Source: Natrialbaceae archaeon AArc-T1-2 (GTDB taxonomy: Archaea; Halobacteriota; Halobacteria; Halobacteriales; Natrialbaceae). From it: a DNA stretch of 64,000 nucleotides. Both the position numbers and the translations under genes were made by a program. Below, in pieces: positions 34,053 to 42,854 of this stretch (positions within the stretch are counted from its first letter, which is position 1; every line of letters begins with the position of its first letter). The stretch spans positions 2,418,001 to 2,482,000 of the forward strand of contig NZ_CP127174.1 of assembly GCF_030273315.1 (NCBI RefSeq), written 5' to 3'. The notes beneath the pieces were generated by a model that saw only the letters and a program-made list of their open reading frames with translations, ran no database searches and was not told where the DNA came from.

Positions 34053-34438
34053 TGGCGGGCGAACCGATCGAGGGACAGGTGCTCGTGCTCGCGGCGGCGA
34101 AAGCGAGCGTCCCTCCGCAGCGACTCCCCGTCCTCCTCGAGCGCGTCCAGACCGACCTCGAGACGCGACTCGAGACGTACCGACGCAGCTACGAACGCGT
34201 CTACGACGGCGACGATCTCGAGGTATTCCTCGTCGAGCGGGATCACTGGGTGGATATCGGCGACCGGCTCGGGTTCGATCGGCGCGAGACCGCTGCGGTT
34301 CGACGGACACACGAAGAGCAGTTGTTACGGATCGGCCGCCGCCACGACCGCGAGGCGGAGTTCGAGTCGGCACTCGAGATCCGTGATCCGGTCGTGATCG
34401 GAACGAACGACCGTTCGGGTTCGCATCGGGACCGGTGA
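34052..34438 (+). CDS. 128-residue hypothetical protein
   Basis: The protein is acidic and helical: VLLERVQTDLETRLETYRRS, then YDGDDLEVFLVERDHWVDIG and a long helical stretch with ALEIRDPVVIGTND at the end. The start codon shares its A with the previous stop. It has no cysteine. Function unknown; close coupling with the 33789 gene suggests a shared role. Confidence 0.55.
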   Translation: MAGEPIEGQVLVLAAAKASVPPQRLPVLLERVQTDLETRLETYRRSYERVYDGDDLEVFLVERDHWVDIGDRLGFDRRETAAVRRTHEEQLLRIGRRHDREAEFESALEIRDPVVIGTNDRSGSHRDR

Positions 34439-34631
34439 GGCCGTCGGCGAGCCGTAATCGACGTGCGACCGTTTCAGCCGAGACGTCGATCCCAGTGCGT
34501 GATTACTCGAGTCGGAATCGAGTGGCGGGTCCCACTCTGGGTTCACTCAATCGATCGTTGGACGTCCCATACGGATGTGGCTGGATCGGCTATCGGTAAT
34601 CACCCATACTATCATCGAAACAACCGGTGTA

Positions 34632-34638
34632 GTTTATG
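34632..34638 (+). promoter_or_regulatory. TATA box of the SPW-repeat protein gene
   Basis: GTTTATG lies 25-31 nt before the ATG at 34663, so the transcript should start at or next to that ATG. This rules out the in-frame ATG at 34636, which is inside the box. Confidence 0.5.
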
Positions 34639-34662
34639 CCCACTCCCGTCTCCGATCCGCGT

Positions 34663-35085
34663 ATGAGTGACACAGCCGAGCGACCGGAAGGACGATCGGA
34701 AACGATGGCCGAACCGGAGGGAATGAAGTGGCTTAGCGGCATCGCCTCGCTGGTTGGACTCTGGATCCTGGTCTCGCCGTTCGTGTACGCTGCCACGGAC
34801 GCGGGACTCTGGAACAACGTGATCATCGGCGCGGCGATTTTCCTGATCGCGGGCTACAACTACTACCGGATCGTCAACGACTATCCGACCAGCGTCGGCG
34901 CGATGTCGCTCGTTGCCCTCCTCGCACTGTGGACGATAGCCGCCCCGTTTACCTTCGAGATTGGGGTCGACGCGTTGCTGTGGAGTAACGTCGTCGCCGG
35001 CCTTCTGGGACTCATCTTCGCCGGATACGTCGCCTACACCGGCCGGAGGATCCGCGCGGGAGCACCCGCTGGCGCGACCGATTAA
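34663..35085 (+). CDS. SPW-repeat membrane protein
   Basis: The 140-residue protein has two SPW-type repeats, each a pair of membrane helices. The first is SLVGLWILVSPFVYAATD with LWNNVIIGAAI. The second is LVALLALWTIAAPFTFE with LLWSNVVAGLLGLIFAGYVA. The family is widespread but without known function. I start it at 34663 because of the TATA box. Its stop overlaps the stop of the next, opposite gene in the shared bases TTAA (35082-35085). Confidence 0.85.
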   Translation: MSDTAERPEGRSETMAEPEGMKWLSGIASLVGLWILVSPFVYAATDAGLWNNVIIGAAIFLIAGYNYYRIVNDYPTSVGAMSLVALLALWTIAAPFTFEIGVDALLWSNVVAGLLGLIFAGYVAYTGRRIRAGAPAGATD

Positions 35086-35414
35086 GGATTCTGGTCGGTC
35101 GCCTCGACGAGTTGCGCCTGGGTCACGATCTCCGTGTCACCGCCGCGACGGATCTGTAGATCGTGACCCGGTAGGTCGTCGTCCGTCTCCTCGAGGTCGT
35201 CCTGTGGAACCGATACCGCGGCGACGTCGTCGTAACTCATCGCTCGACGGAGAACCGTCTCGCCGCGGTGGGTGACCCGCTCCCAGCCCTCGTCGGCCTC
35301 GAGTTCGTCGGTGTCGAAGTACTCGTCGGACTCGTGGTCGGGATCGACGTCGCCGTCGGACCGGACGGTTTCGTTGGCGTCGTCGCGACGATACTGGTTG
35401 AGGTGGACGAGCAT
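35082..35414 (-). CDS. Acidic 110-residue hypothetical protein
   Basis: The protein begins MLVHLNQYRRDDANETVRSD and is Asp/Glu-rich, with SDEYFDTDELEADEGWERV and a central strand VLRRAMSYDDVAAVSV. No Cys, helix-turn-helix or membrane segment is visible. The start at 35414 avoids a short low-quality extension. The 3' ends of this and the SPW gene overlap, so the two transcripts are partly antisense. Function unknown. Confidence 0.55.
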   Translation of the reverse strand: MLVHLNQYRRDDANETVRSDGDVDPDHESDEYFDTDELEADEGWERVTHRGETVLRRAMSYDDVAAVSVPQDDLEETDDDLPGHDLQIRRGGDTEIVTQAQLVEATDQNP

Positions 35415-35477
35415 ACTCGTCTCTCCCGGAGACAACGGCGTAAGTAGTGTGCTGGCGTGTGACGGGGGATCGCGTTC

Positions 35478-36443
35478 TCATCTCGAGAAAGACGAAAGCA
35501 GCCGTTCGGTTACCCGCCCCGGAGCGTCGAGGTGGACCCAGTGGCCAGCGTCCGGATACCGCTCGACGACGACGTCGGTGGCGTACGCCTCGAGGCCGTC
35601 GCTCCGGGCGAGAGACAGCGCCGGATCGCGCTCGCCCCAGCAGACGAGCGTCGGGACGTCGACCCGGTCGACGGGTTCGACCAACCGGTCGCCGACGACC
35701 GGGATCGCTCCCGGGAGCTGATCTCGGACCATGGTCCGAGCGAACGCCCGGTAGTAGTTGATCGCGGACTCGAGCGCCCCCGGCTGACGGAGCGCGACCC
35801 GGTAGCGTGCGAGATCGTCGTCGGTGAACGCGTCGGGTCGGACCGTCCACTCCCGGAAGAGCCGCTCGAGCGAGGCGAACCCGCGTCTGGCGAGCAGCCG
35901 CTCGGGCAGCCACGGGAGCTGGAACGTGAGAGCGTACCACGAGCGCCGGATTTGTTCGAGATCGAGTTCGCGGGCGTACTCGACCGGATGCGGTGCGTTC
36001 AGGACCGACAGCGTCGAGACGGTTTCGGGGTGAGATCGGGCGACGTCCCAGGCGACGACGCCGCCCCAGTCGTGGCCGACGACGTGGGCAGCGTCGTTTA
36101 CCGTCCGGACGAACGCCGCGACGTCGTCCGCGAGCGTCGGGAGCCGATAGACGTCGATCCCGTGGGGTTTCTCCGAGCGGTTGTACCCGCGCATGTCGGG
36201 CGCGAGGACGCGATAGCCTGCCGCGGCGAGCGCCGGCAGCTGCTCGCGCCAGGTGTACCAAAACTCCGGGAAGCCATGGAGCAGGACGACCGGCGGTCCG
36301 TCCTCGGGGCCGGCCGCGACGTAGTGCAGGCGAACGCCGTTTGCGATCGTCTGTCCGTGTGTGACCAACTCGTCGACGTCAGCCGTCGGTTTCCCGTGCG
36401 GACCGACGGTCGAGCCCGCCTCTCGTGTGGGTGTGTCCTCCAT
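35478..36443 (-). CDS. Alpha/beta hydrolase, epoxide-hydrolase-like
   Basis: The 321-residue protein has the oxyanion motif LLHGFPEFWYTW near residue 55, the nucleophile elbow VGHDWGGVVAWDV (Asp nucleophile) near residue 122, the cap region with Tyr residues, the acid in VCWGERDPALS and the catalytic His in YPDAGHWVHLD. A GHDWGG elbow and HGFPE are typical of soluble epoxide hydrolases and fluoroacetate/haloalkane dehalogenases. The substrate is open. It is preceded by an acidic gene on the same strand and followed by the AOR gene, with a gap of about 96 nt. Confidence 0.85.
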   Translation of the reverse strand: MEDTPTREAGSTVGPHGKPTADVDELVTHGQTIANGVRLHYVAAGPEDGPPVVLLHGFPEFWYTWREQLPALAAAGYRVLAPDMRGYNRSEKPHGIDVYRLPTLADDVAAFVRTVNDAAHVVGHDWGGVVAWDVARSHPETVSTLSVLNAPHPVEYARELDLEQIRRSWYALTFQLPWLPERLLARRGFASLERLFREWTVRPDAFTDDDLARYRVALRQPGALESAINYYRAFARTMVRDQLPGAIPVVGDRLVEPVDRVDVPTLVCWGERDPALSLARSDGLEAYATDVVVERYPDAGHWVHLDAPGRVTERLLSSFSR

Positions 36444-36539
36444 ATTTGAGTATCCCCTCTGCCGAGTTCGACGTAGCCCAGGCCTGCGATTACTCGAACC
36501 GCGTCGTGGCCGCCGAAACCGATCCGATCGGTGGGTGGA

Positions 36540-38453
36540 TCAGTCGTCGCCGGCTGCGGCCGCACCGCCACCGCTGACGCCGGTGCCGGGGCCGATCTCG
36601 ATCTCGAGTTCCTCGAGTTTCTCGTCCGGGACGACGCCGTCGACCCAGCCGCGGTGGTCGTAGTACTCGTCTTTCATCTCCTCGAGTTCGCAGTACTCGC
36701 CGTCGGAGCCGCCCTGGCCGGGGATACCGTCCTCGAGGAATCGCTCCGGCAGTGAGTCGTCGCTCCCGTCGAAGCCGACGAGGTTGTTGTAGTAGCGTTC
36801 GAGGTTGTAGACGCGTTCGCCGGCCTGGAGCAGTTCGTCCTCGCTGACGTCGCGGCCGGTCATCCCGTTGTACTGGGTGACGTACTCCTCGATGCCCTCG
36901 GCGAAGGCGTTGAACTTGCAGATGTCGAAGGAGTCGCTGATGGCGTGGAGGTCCTGGAACTGGGCGGTGAGTTCGCCTTTGCCCTCCCACTCGTAGGGAT
37001 CGACCTTCTCGGGGATGCCGAGGATCTCCGCGGCGGGGGTGTACCCGCGAAGGTGACAGGCACCGCGGTTCGAGGTGGCGTAGCCGATGCCCATCCCCTT
37101 CATGCAGCGGGGGTCGTAGGCTGGAATCGTCTGGCCCTTGACCGCAATCGAGTTCTCGTGGGCGTCGAGTTCCTCGGCGATGCGGTCGGCACCCTCCGCG
37201 AGCAGGTCGCCGATGCCCTCGCGGTGGCCGATCTTTTTGATCATCTCGATCATCGTCTCGGTGTCGCCCCAGTCGACGTCCTCGTCTACGTTGCCGTCCT
37301 CGCTCATCTCCATCGCCATCGCGAGCATGTTGCCCGTCTCGATGGCGTCGATCGAGAGGTCGTTACAGCGGTCGATCATCACGGCGATGGAGTCTCTGTC
37401 GTCGTTCATGGAGTTCGGACCGAGCGAGAACGCGGGCTCGTACTCGAAGGACTCCATGCGGACGTTCATCTCCTCGCCTTTGTGCATGTAGTCGACCTCG
37501 ACTTCCTTCTTGCACGCGACTGGACAGGAGTGACACGTCGGCTCGTCGACGAGGATGTTCTCGCGGACGTTCTCGCCGGAGACACGTTCGGCGTCGAAGT
37601 CGATGCCTCTGTCCTCGCTCGCGGCGCGGGTGCTCGTGTAGCGGGCGTTGCCCGTCGGGAGGCCGTCCATCTCCTCGGTGATGTTCATCAGGACGTTGGT
37701 CCCGTACACCGAGAGCCCGCCCTCGTTTGGTGCGGTGACGTCCGACTCCTGGATGGCCTGCATCGCGGCCTGGTGGCCCTCCTTGAACGTCTCCGGATCC
37801 GCGGGCTGGGGCATCTTTGTCCCCGATTTGACGACGACCGCCTTGAGGTTCTTGTTCCCCATCACACAGCCGGTGCCGCCCCGCCCGGAAGCACGGTCGT
37901 CCTCGTTGATGATACACCCGAAGCGGACCTCGTTTTCCGCGCCGGGACCGATCCCCATGATCGAGAGGTTCTTGCCGTACTCGCCGTCTACCTCTTCTTC
38001 GAGCGTGTCACGGGCCTCGTGAAAGCCCTTGCCCCAGAGGTGAGAGGCGTCTCGTAACTCGAGTTCGCCGTCTTCGACGTAGGCGTATACCGGGTCGTCG
38101 GCCTGACCTTCGAACAGCAGGCCGTCGAAACCGGCCCACTTCAGACGCGCGCCCGACCAGCCGCCCTGGTGGCTGTCGGTGACCGTCCCCGTCAGTGGCG
38201 ATTTGGTACAGACGGCGATGCGGCCGCTCATCGTCACCTGCGTGCCCGACAGCGGCCCGTTCATGAACGCGAGCAGGTTGTCGGGGCCGAGCGGGTCGAC
38301 GTCCGGCCCCTGTTCGAAGACGTACTTTACGCCGAGGCCGCGCGCGCCGATGTACTTCGTCGCGTCCTCGTCGTCGATCGACTCGTACGCAACCGACTCC
38401 TCGCCGAGGTCGACGCGGGCAACCTTGTCCTGAAATCCGCCGAGTTCTGTCAT
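36540..38453 (-). CDS. aor: Aldehyde ferredoxin oxidoreductase (tungsten family)
   Basis: The 637-residue enzyme of the AOR family oxidises aldehydes to acids at a tungsten-bispterin with a 4Fe-4S cluster, passing electrons to ferredoxin. The first domain binds the pterin (NGPLSGTQVTMSGRIAVCTK, then HQGGWSGARLKWAGFDGLL). The cluster ligands are CHSCPVACKK near residue 306 and a late Cys in FDICKFNAF. It is full length. A tungstate transporter or pterin synthesis gene is not adjacent. The substrate branch (AOR, FOR or another) is not fixed by sequence alone. Confidence 0.92.
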   Translation of the reverse strand: MTELGGFQDKVARVDLGEESVAYESIDDEDATKYIGARGLGVKYVFEQGPDVDPLGPDNLLAFMNGPLSGTQVTMSGRIAVCTKSPLTGTVTDSHQGGWSGARLKWAGFDGLLFEGQADDPVYAYVEDGELELRDASHLWGKGFHEARDTLEEEVDGEYGKNLSIMGIGPGAENEVRFGCIINEDDRASGRGGTGCVMGNKNLKAVVVKSGTKMPQPADPETFKEGHQAAMQAIQESDVTAPNEGGLSVYGTNVLMNITEEMDGLPTGNARYTSTRAASEDRGIDFDAERVSGENVRENILVDEPTCHSCPVACKKEVEVDYMHKGEEMNVRMESFEYEPAFSLGPNSMNDDRDSIAVMIDRCNDLSIDAIETGNMLAMAMEMSEDGNVDEDVDWGDTETMIEMIKKIGHREGIGDLLAEGADRIAEELDAHENSIAVKGQTIPAYDPRCMKGMGIGYATSNRGACHLRGYTPAAEILGIPEKVDPYEWEGKGELTAQFQDLHAISDSFDICKFNAFAEGIEEYVTQYNGMTGRDVSEDELLQAGERVYNLERYYNNLVGFDGSDDSLPERFLEDGIPGQGGSDGEYCELEEMKDEYYDHRGWVDGVVPDEKLEELEIEIGPGTGVSGGGAAAAGDD

Positions 38454-38586
38454 GGTAACCTCCGTACCTTGTATTGGATGTCCAGGGTGTTAGTTATTCC
38501 CTGTCGGTCGTAACTAGAATGAGTTTCATACTTGGGATAGTATAACTAATATCAGACATCAGGAGGCGATGTTTGCAGGCGAACCG

Positions 38587-38766
38587 TTACAGCAACAGCG
38601 AGACGACGGCGAGGATCAGAAAGACCACCACGAAGATTCGGGCGACCTCCATCGAAATTCCGGCGACGCCTCGAGCGCCGACCGCCGCAGCGACGATTGC
38701 GAGCACGAAAAAGACGAGTGCCCAGTACAGGAAGCCGCCGCCGCCGATCTGTAGTACCTCGAGCAT
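38587..38766 (-). CDS. DUF1328 small membrane protein
   Basis: The 59-residue protein (start chosen at 38766, five residues shorter than the first ATG) has two helices, LYWALVFFVLAIVAAAVGA and VARIFVVVFLILAVVSLLL. A GVAGISM link joins them. This matches the DUF1328 family of tiny two-helix proteins, whose role is unknown. It lies divergently beside the AOR promoter region. Confidence 0.75.
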   Translation of the reverse strand: MLEVLQIGGGGFLYWALVFFVLAIVAAAVGARGVAGISMEVARIFVVVFLILAVVSLLL

Positions 38767-38951
38767 GAGCCCAGATATCACACCACCGGTTATAAACGCA
38801 GGCGACCGTCCCGGACCGTTTACGGTCCTAGCAGCGCCCTACACCGAGGTAAAGCGCCGTTCAGATGGACCCAGACGAGCATCGATGAACGGAACCGACC
38901 AAAATCGACGGAATCGTCCATCGACGCCAGTCACGGACTTTTCCGAGGACG

Positions 38952-40802
38952 CTACGCATCGAAAAACGCCCGGCAGAGCTTCGCTTCCGCGGTCCGGAGG
39001 TGTTCGTGAAACGTCGGCCGGGTGACGTCCATCGACGCCGCGAGTTCCTCGCCGGTCGTCGGACGCGGCCACTCGAAGTACCCGCCGAGATACGCCCGCC
39101 GCAACGCCGCCAGCTGGCGGTCGGTGAGCGCTTTCTCGAGCCGGCGGGCGAACTCCTGGCTGGTCTCGTCGCTGCGGTCTCGCTGTTGGACCGAGCGGAC
39201 GTCGGTCTCCGGATACCGCCGTGTCAGGGCGTCGACGACGTCACGGACGTTCGCCGATCTGGGTAGCTCGAGTGTCAGCGTCGCTGTCCCGTCCGCGGCG
39301 GTGATCGTTCGGACGACGCCACCGCGGTCGGAGAGCCACTCGACGATCCCGTCTTCGATTTCGAGTTCGATCAGCGACGACGACTCGCGTTCGACGACTG
39401 GCTCGAGGTCGACGCCGGGAAGCTCGGTCGCGGCCGCCTCGAGATCTGCCATCGATGCACCCGTGGCGGTAAACAGCGAGGTCGTCTCGGCGTCGGTGCG
39501 ATGGACCGACCGGCGGTACTCGAGTTCACAGTCGGCGAGAGCCGAGAGCGCGGCCGGCGCGAGGTCGTCGTCTGCGATCTCGAGGTCGACCGCGACGACG
39601 GCGTCGGTCGCGAGCATCCGACTCGTCTCGCGGGCGTTGATCCCGCTCGCGACCGCCCGGGCGAGCGCGGAGAGGACGACCTCCTCGCGGTCGTCGACGG
39701 CCTCGCCGGGTGCCGTCCGGACGGTCAACACGCCGTATTCGACGTCGTTGTACGACAACGGGACGGCTGCGACGGTCGTCTCTCCGCCGGCGTCGACGAC
39801 GAACTCGTCGCCCTCGAGCGCGGCGACGGCGGGGTGGTCACCGTCGACGGAGACGGATCCCTCCTCACCGGCCGTCGCGCGCGCTTCGACCGAGTCGGTC
39901 GTGGGCGTTCGCTCGCCGATCCAGACCGTTTCGTAGCTCGCCTCGGCGGCGATCCGGTCACAGACGGCCGCCTCGAGGTCGTCCCGCGAGGACGCCCCCG
40001 CGACGGCGGCGGTGACGTCTTTGACCAGCCCCTCGACGCGTTCGAGGACGCGCTCGAGTTCGGTCCGACGTCGCTGGGCCTCGAGTTCGGCGTTCTTGCG
40101 TGCGGTGACGTCGTTCTGGAAGCCGACGTAGTTCGTGACGGTGCCGTCGTCGTCGCGTACGGGGGCGATGGTCACCTCGTTCCAGAACTCCGTGCCGTCT
40201 CTGCGGTAGTTTTTCAGTTCGACGGTGACCGGTTCGGTCGCCTCGATGGCCTCGCGCATGGCGGCGACTGCCTCGGGATCTGAGTCCTCGCCCTGGAGGA
40301 ACCGGCAGTTGCGGCCGACGATCTCCTCGACGTCGTAGCCCGTGATCTCCTGGAAGGCGTCGTTGACGTAGATCAGCGGGTTGTCCTCCCGGTCGGGATC
40401 GGAGATCGTGACGCCGACGGGCGTCTCGTCGATCGCCCGGTCTTTGAGTACTCTGTCGCGATCGAGTGCGTCTGCGTCGCCGTCGAACGTGACCGTTGCC
40501 CCGTCGACGTCCCGGTGGACGCGGGCGTCGAACCGGTCGTCCGCGAGCGCGACCGTCCGTGCGGTGCCGACGGCCGTCTCGTCGATCGCCCCCTCGAGGT
40601 CGTCCCAGACCTCCCCGAGGACGTCGCCGGCCGCTCGACCGACCGCGTCGCCGGAGAGGTCAAACGCCTCGGTCGCGGCGGCGTTTACGTAACTGACCGT
40701 TCCGTCGGCGACGGCGACGACGGGGTCGACGATGCGCTCGAGGGCAGCCGGCTGACCGTCACCGATCGACTCACCCTCCCGCGGCGCGTCGGGCTCGTCC
40801 AT
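38952..40802 (-). CDS. LOV-GAF-HTH_10 Bat-type regulator
   Basis: The 616-residue protein starts with a degenerate PAS, then a LOV-like PAS at about 120-240, a GAF at about 255-410, the Bat-associated region and HTH_10 (ALTDRQLAALRRAYLGGYFE, LAASMDVTRPTFHEHLRTAE). The LOV domain has the flavin signature VGRNCRFLQGE with Cys166. NYRRDGTEFWNEV (Asn198, Asn208) and FQNDVT (Gln229) carry the other conserved flavin contacts. The start at 40802 is preferred to an ATG 46 codons upstream, which lies near the operator region. Blue light is the likely signal (inference). Confidence 0.88.
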   Translation of the reverse strand: MDEPDAPREGESIGDGQPAALERIVDPVVAVADGTVSYVNAAATEAFDLSGDAVGRAAGDVLGEVWDDLEGAIDETAVGTARTVALADDRFDARVHRDVDGATVTFDGDADALDRDRVLKDRAIDETPVGVTISDPDREDNPLIYVNDAFQEITGYDVEEIVGRNCRFLQGEDSDPEAVAAMREAIEATEPVTVELKNYRRDGTEFWNEVTIAPVRDDDGTVTNYVGFQNDVTARKNAELEAQRRRTELERVLERVEGLVKDVTAAVAGASSRDDLEAAVCDRIAAEASYETVWIGERTPTTDSVEARATAGEEGSVSVDGDHPAVAALEGDEFVVDAGGETTVAAVPLSYNDVEYGVLTVRTAPGEAVDDREEVVLSALARAVASGINARETSRMLATDAVVAVDLEIADDDLAPAALSALADCELEYRRSVHRTDAETTSLFTATGASMADLEAAATELPGVDLEPVVERESSSLIELEIEDGIVEWLSDRGGVVRTITAADGTATLTLELPRSANVRDVVDALTRRYPETDVRSVQQRDRSDETSQEFARRLEKALTDRQLAALRRAYLGGYFEWPRPTTGEELAASMDVTRPTFHEHLRTAEAKLCRAFFDA

Positions 40803-40946
40803 GAGCCTACACAGGGAGGCGTCGCCTATGAAGTGTGGTGGTTGCTCACCCGCCTCGGGGTCGAGCCCCGTGGCATCCGCCTCGAAATTCGGTGAACTCG
40901 AGCTAGAGCCGGGTCGAGAGACGCCACCCCGGCCGTTCATTCCCCA

Positions 40947-41003
40947 GGACCATGGTTGTTAATAACAGACAAACTTATGTGACGTTATCACATACCATGG
41001 TCC
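40947..41003. promoter_or_regulatory. Operator-like inverted repeats before the 41004 gene
   Basis: GGACCATGGT at 40947-40956 and ACCATGGTCC at 40994-41003 form an outer 10-bp inverted repeat. Inside, ATGTGA-N5-TCACAT at 40977-40993 is a perfect 6-bp-arm dyad placed where the TATA box (ACTTATG, 40974-40979) should be for a leaderless start at 41004. The layout fits a repressor covering the promoter. The regulator is unknown. Confidence 0.55.
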
Positions 41004-41210
41004 ATGGCAGCAAGAGACGGCAGAAACGGAAGTTCACCGTTCGATCGACTCCGACAGAAACTCGATGCAACCGGGTTCCGTTGCCGAGACTGTGGATACG
41101 TCGACGAAAACGGCAGCTGGCAGGCGGCTACCTCGGGAGCGCAGGTCACGTACCAGCACAGCTGTCCGAAGTGCGATGCAGTCTCGACTCGTGATCTGCG
41201 TCTCGAGTGA
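41004..41210 (+). CDS. 68-residue zinc-ribbon protein
   Basis: The protein starts MAARDGRNGSSPFDRLRQKL and has one zinc ribbon, FRCRDCGYVDENGSW with HSCPKCDAVSTRDLRLE. The linker between them has an alternating pattern WQAATSGAQVTY. The ATG is only 2 nt into the palindromic CCATGG, so the transcript is leaderless and the operator abuts its start. Function unknown, but the family of one-domain zinc proteins is common in haloarchaea. Confidence 0.7.
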   Translation: MAARDGRNGSSPFDRLRQKLDATGFRCRDCGYVDENGSWQAATSGAQVTYQHSCPKCDAVSTRDLRLE

Positions 41211-41328
41211 GACGATCCCTTCTCCGGTGCTCAACGGACGGTGAGCGACGTGGCTGTCTCGACGTAGACTCGCTCTCCAGCCGATCGAGTTCCCCAGCGC
41301 AACGCCGTCGTACTCCAGACTCGAGGAG

Positions 41329-42195
41329 CTACGAATAACACGTCCGTTCGACGCACTGGTCGAACAGCCTCGCGAGTCGGTCGGCGACCGGCCCGCCGCC
41401 GATATCGACGCCGTCTATCGACGCGACGGGACGGAGTTCCCACGTCGAGTTCGTAAGAAAGGCTTCGTCGGCCTCGCGGACCGTCGCTGGCACGTACCGT
41501 CCCTCGTGAGTCGAAATTCCGGCCTCCATCGCCAGCTCGAGGACGGCCTCGCGGGTGATCCCTGGCAACACGGGGCCGTCGGTCGTCGGCGTATAGAGCG
41601 TGCCGTCGTCGACGAAGAAGACGTTGCTCGTCGCGCCTTCCGCGACGTGGCCGTCGACGTCGAGCAGCAGGGCCTCGTCGCCGTCTGTGAGTTCGGTCCG
41701 GGCGAGGATGCCGTTCAGGTAGTTGTGGGTCTTCGCCGCCGCCGGAATCGCCGCGTCGGGGATCCGGCGTGTGGAGACGGTCTCTACCGTCGCCGGCCCG
41801 TCCCAGACGGGTTCGCCGTCGAGACCACCCCGTGGAAGGGGGGCGACGTAGACGACGACCGTCGGATCGACCTCGGGGTCGGGGGTGAGTTTTCCGGGCT
41901 GGACGCCGCGAGTAATCGAGAGGCGGACGTACGCGTCCGCGAGGTCGTTCGCAGAAAGCGTCTCGTCGATCCGCCTGCGGAGGTCAGTCCGCGAGAGGCC
42001 GTGGTCGATCGCGAGGACGTCGCAGGTTCGCTCGAGGCGGTCGGCGTGGGCGGGCCACTCGAAGAGGTCGCCGCCGTACGCTCGCAACGTCTCGAAGGCG
42101 GCGTCGCCGTACCGAAAGCCGCGGTCCTCGACCGAAACGGTCGCCTCGCCGGCAGGGACGAGTTCGCCGTCGACGTGATACAGCAGTTCGCTCAC
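41329..42195 (-). CDS. pabC: Class IV aminotransferase, aminodeoxychorismate lyase-like
   Basis: The 288-residue PLP enzyme (fold-type IV) begins [20 protein letters not shown]. It has VEDRGFRYGDAAFETLRAYG near residue 25, the Schiff-base Lys in IPAAAKTHNYLNGILAR and the phosphate site VAEGATSNVFFVDDGTLYTP. It should release pyruvate from aminodeoxychorismate to give p-aminobenzoate. Its context with pabA/pabB supports this over the related branched-chain and D-amino-acid transaminases. The GTG start at 42195 overlaps the stop of pabA by 4 nt (GTGA). Confidence 0.88.
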   Translation of the reverse strand: MSELLYHVDGELVPAGEATVSVEDRGFRYGDAAFETLRAYGGDLFEWPAHADRLERTCDVLAIDHGLSRTDLRRRIDETLSANDLADAYVRLSITRGVQPGKLTPDPEVDPTVVVYVAPLPRGGLDGEPVWDGPATVETVSTRRIPDAAIPAAAKTHNYLNGILARTELTDGDEALLLDVDGHVAEGATSNVFFVDDGTLYTPTTDGPVLPGITREAVLELAMEAGISTHEGRYVPATVREADEAFLTNSTWELRPVASIDGVDIGGGPVADRLARLFDQCVERTCYS

Positions 42196-42854
42196 GAGGT
42201 CTCCCTCCACTCGCGAGCCATCACACAGAAGTTCCGGATCATCCGCTTGCCGAACTCGAGCGAGGTTTCCCGGCCGCAGGCGCCGTCGTCCGTGCCGTCG
42301 GCGTCGCGCGTCAGGATGCTCTCGGGGTGAAACTGGACGCCGACGTGGGGCAGTTTCCGGTGGCGGACGGCCATCAACACCTCGCGTTCGTCCGTGGTCG
42401 TCGCGGTCTCACACAGGGCGTCGGGAAGCGCGTCGCGTTCGACAGCGAGCGAGTGATACCGACCGACCTGAACGCGCTCGGGAAGTCCCTCGAAGACGCC
42501 GTCGCCGTCGTGGGAGACGACGGAGGGTTTACCGTGGACGACCTCGGGGGCGTGGACGACGGGCGCGCCGTGGGCCGCACACAGCGCCTGGTGCCCGAGA
42601 CAGACCCCCAGGATCGGGTACTCGGTCTCGGCGAACAGGGGACTCGAGATTCCTGCCTCCGCGGGCGTGCCGGGGCCGGGTGAGACGACGATTCCCGTCG
42701 GATCCAGTTCGCGCACGTCCGCGAGCGAGATCGCGTCGTTGCGCCGAACGACCACCTCGTCGGCGAGTTCACCCACGTACTGGACGAGGTTGTAGACGAA
42801 CGAGTCGTAGTTGTCCACCACGAGCACGCGCGTTTCGCTCGGGTTCGCGGTCAC
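42192..42854 (-). CDS. pabA: Glutamine amidotransferase subunit, aminodeoxychorismate/anthranilate synthase II
   Basis: The 220-residue amidotransferase begins [20 protein letters not shown] and has the nucleophile motif [20 protein letters not shown], with [11 protein letters not shown] carrying His and Glu. It supplies ammonia to the synthase subunit. A GTG start overlaps the pabB stop by 4 nt (GTGA). Both neighbours are pab-like, and no tryptophan genes are near, so the folate (pAB) rather than tryptophan role is more likely. Confidence 0.92.
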   Translation of the reverse strand: MTANPSETRVLVVDNYDSFVYNLVQYVGELADEVVVRRNDAISLADVRELDPTGIVVSPGPGTPAEAGISSPLFAETEYPILGVCLGHQALCAAHGAPVVHAPEVVHGKPSVVSHDGDGVFEGLPERVQVGRYHSLAVERDALPDALCETATTTDEREVLMAVRHRKLPHVGVQFHPESILTRDADGTDDGACGRETSLEFGKRMIRNFCVMAREWRETS

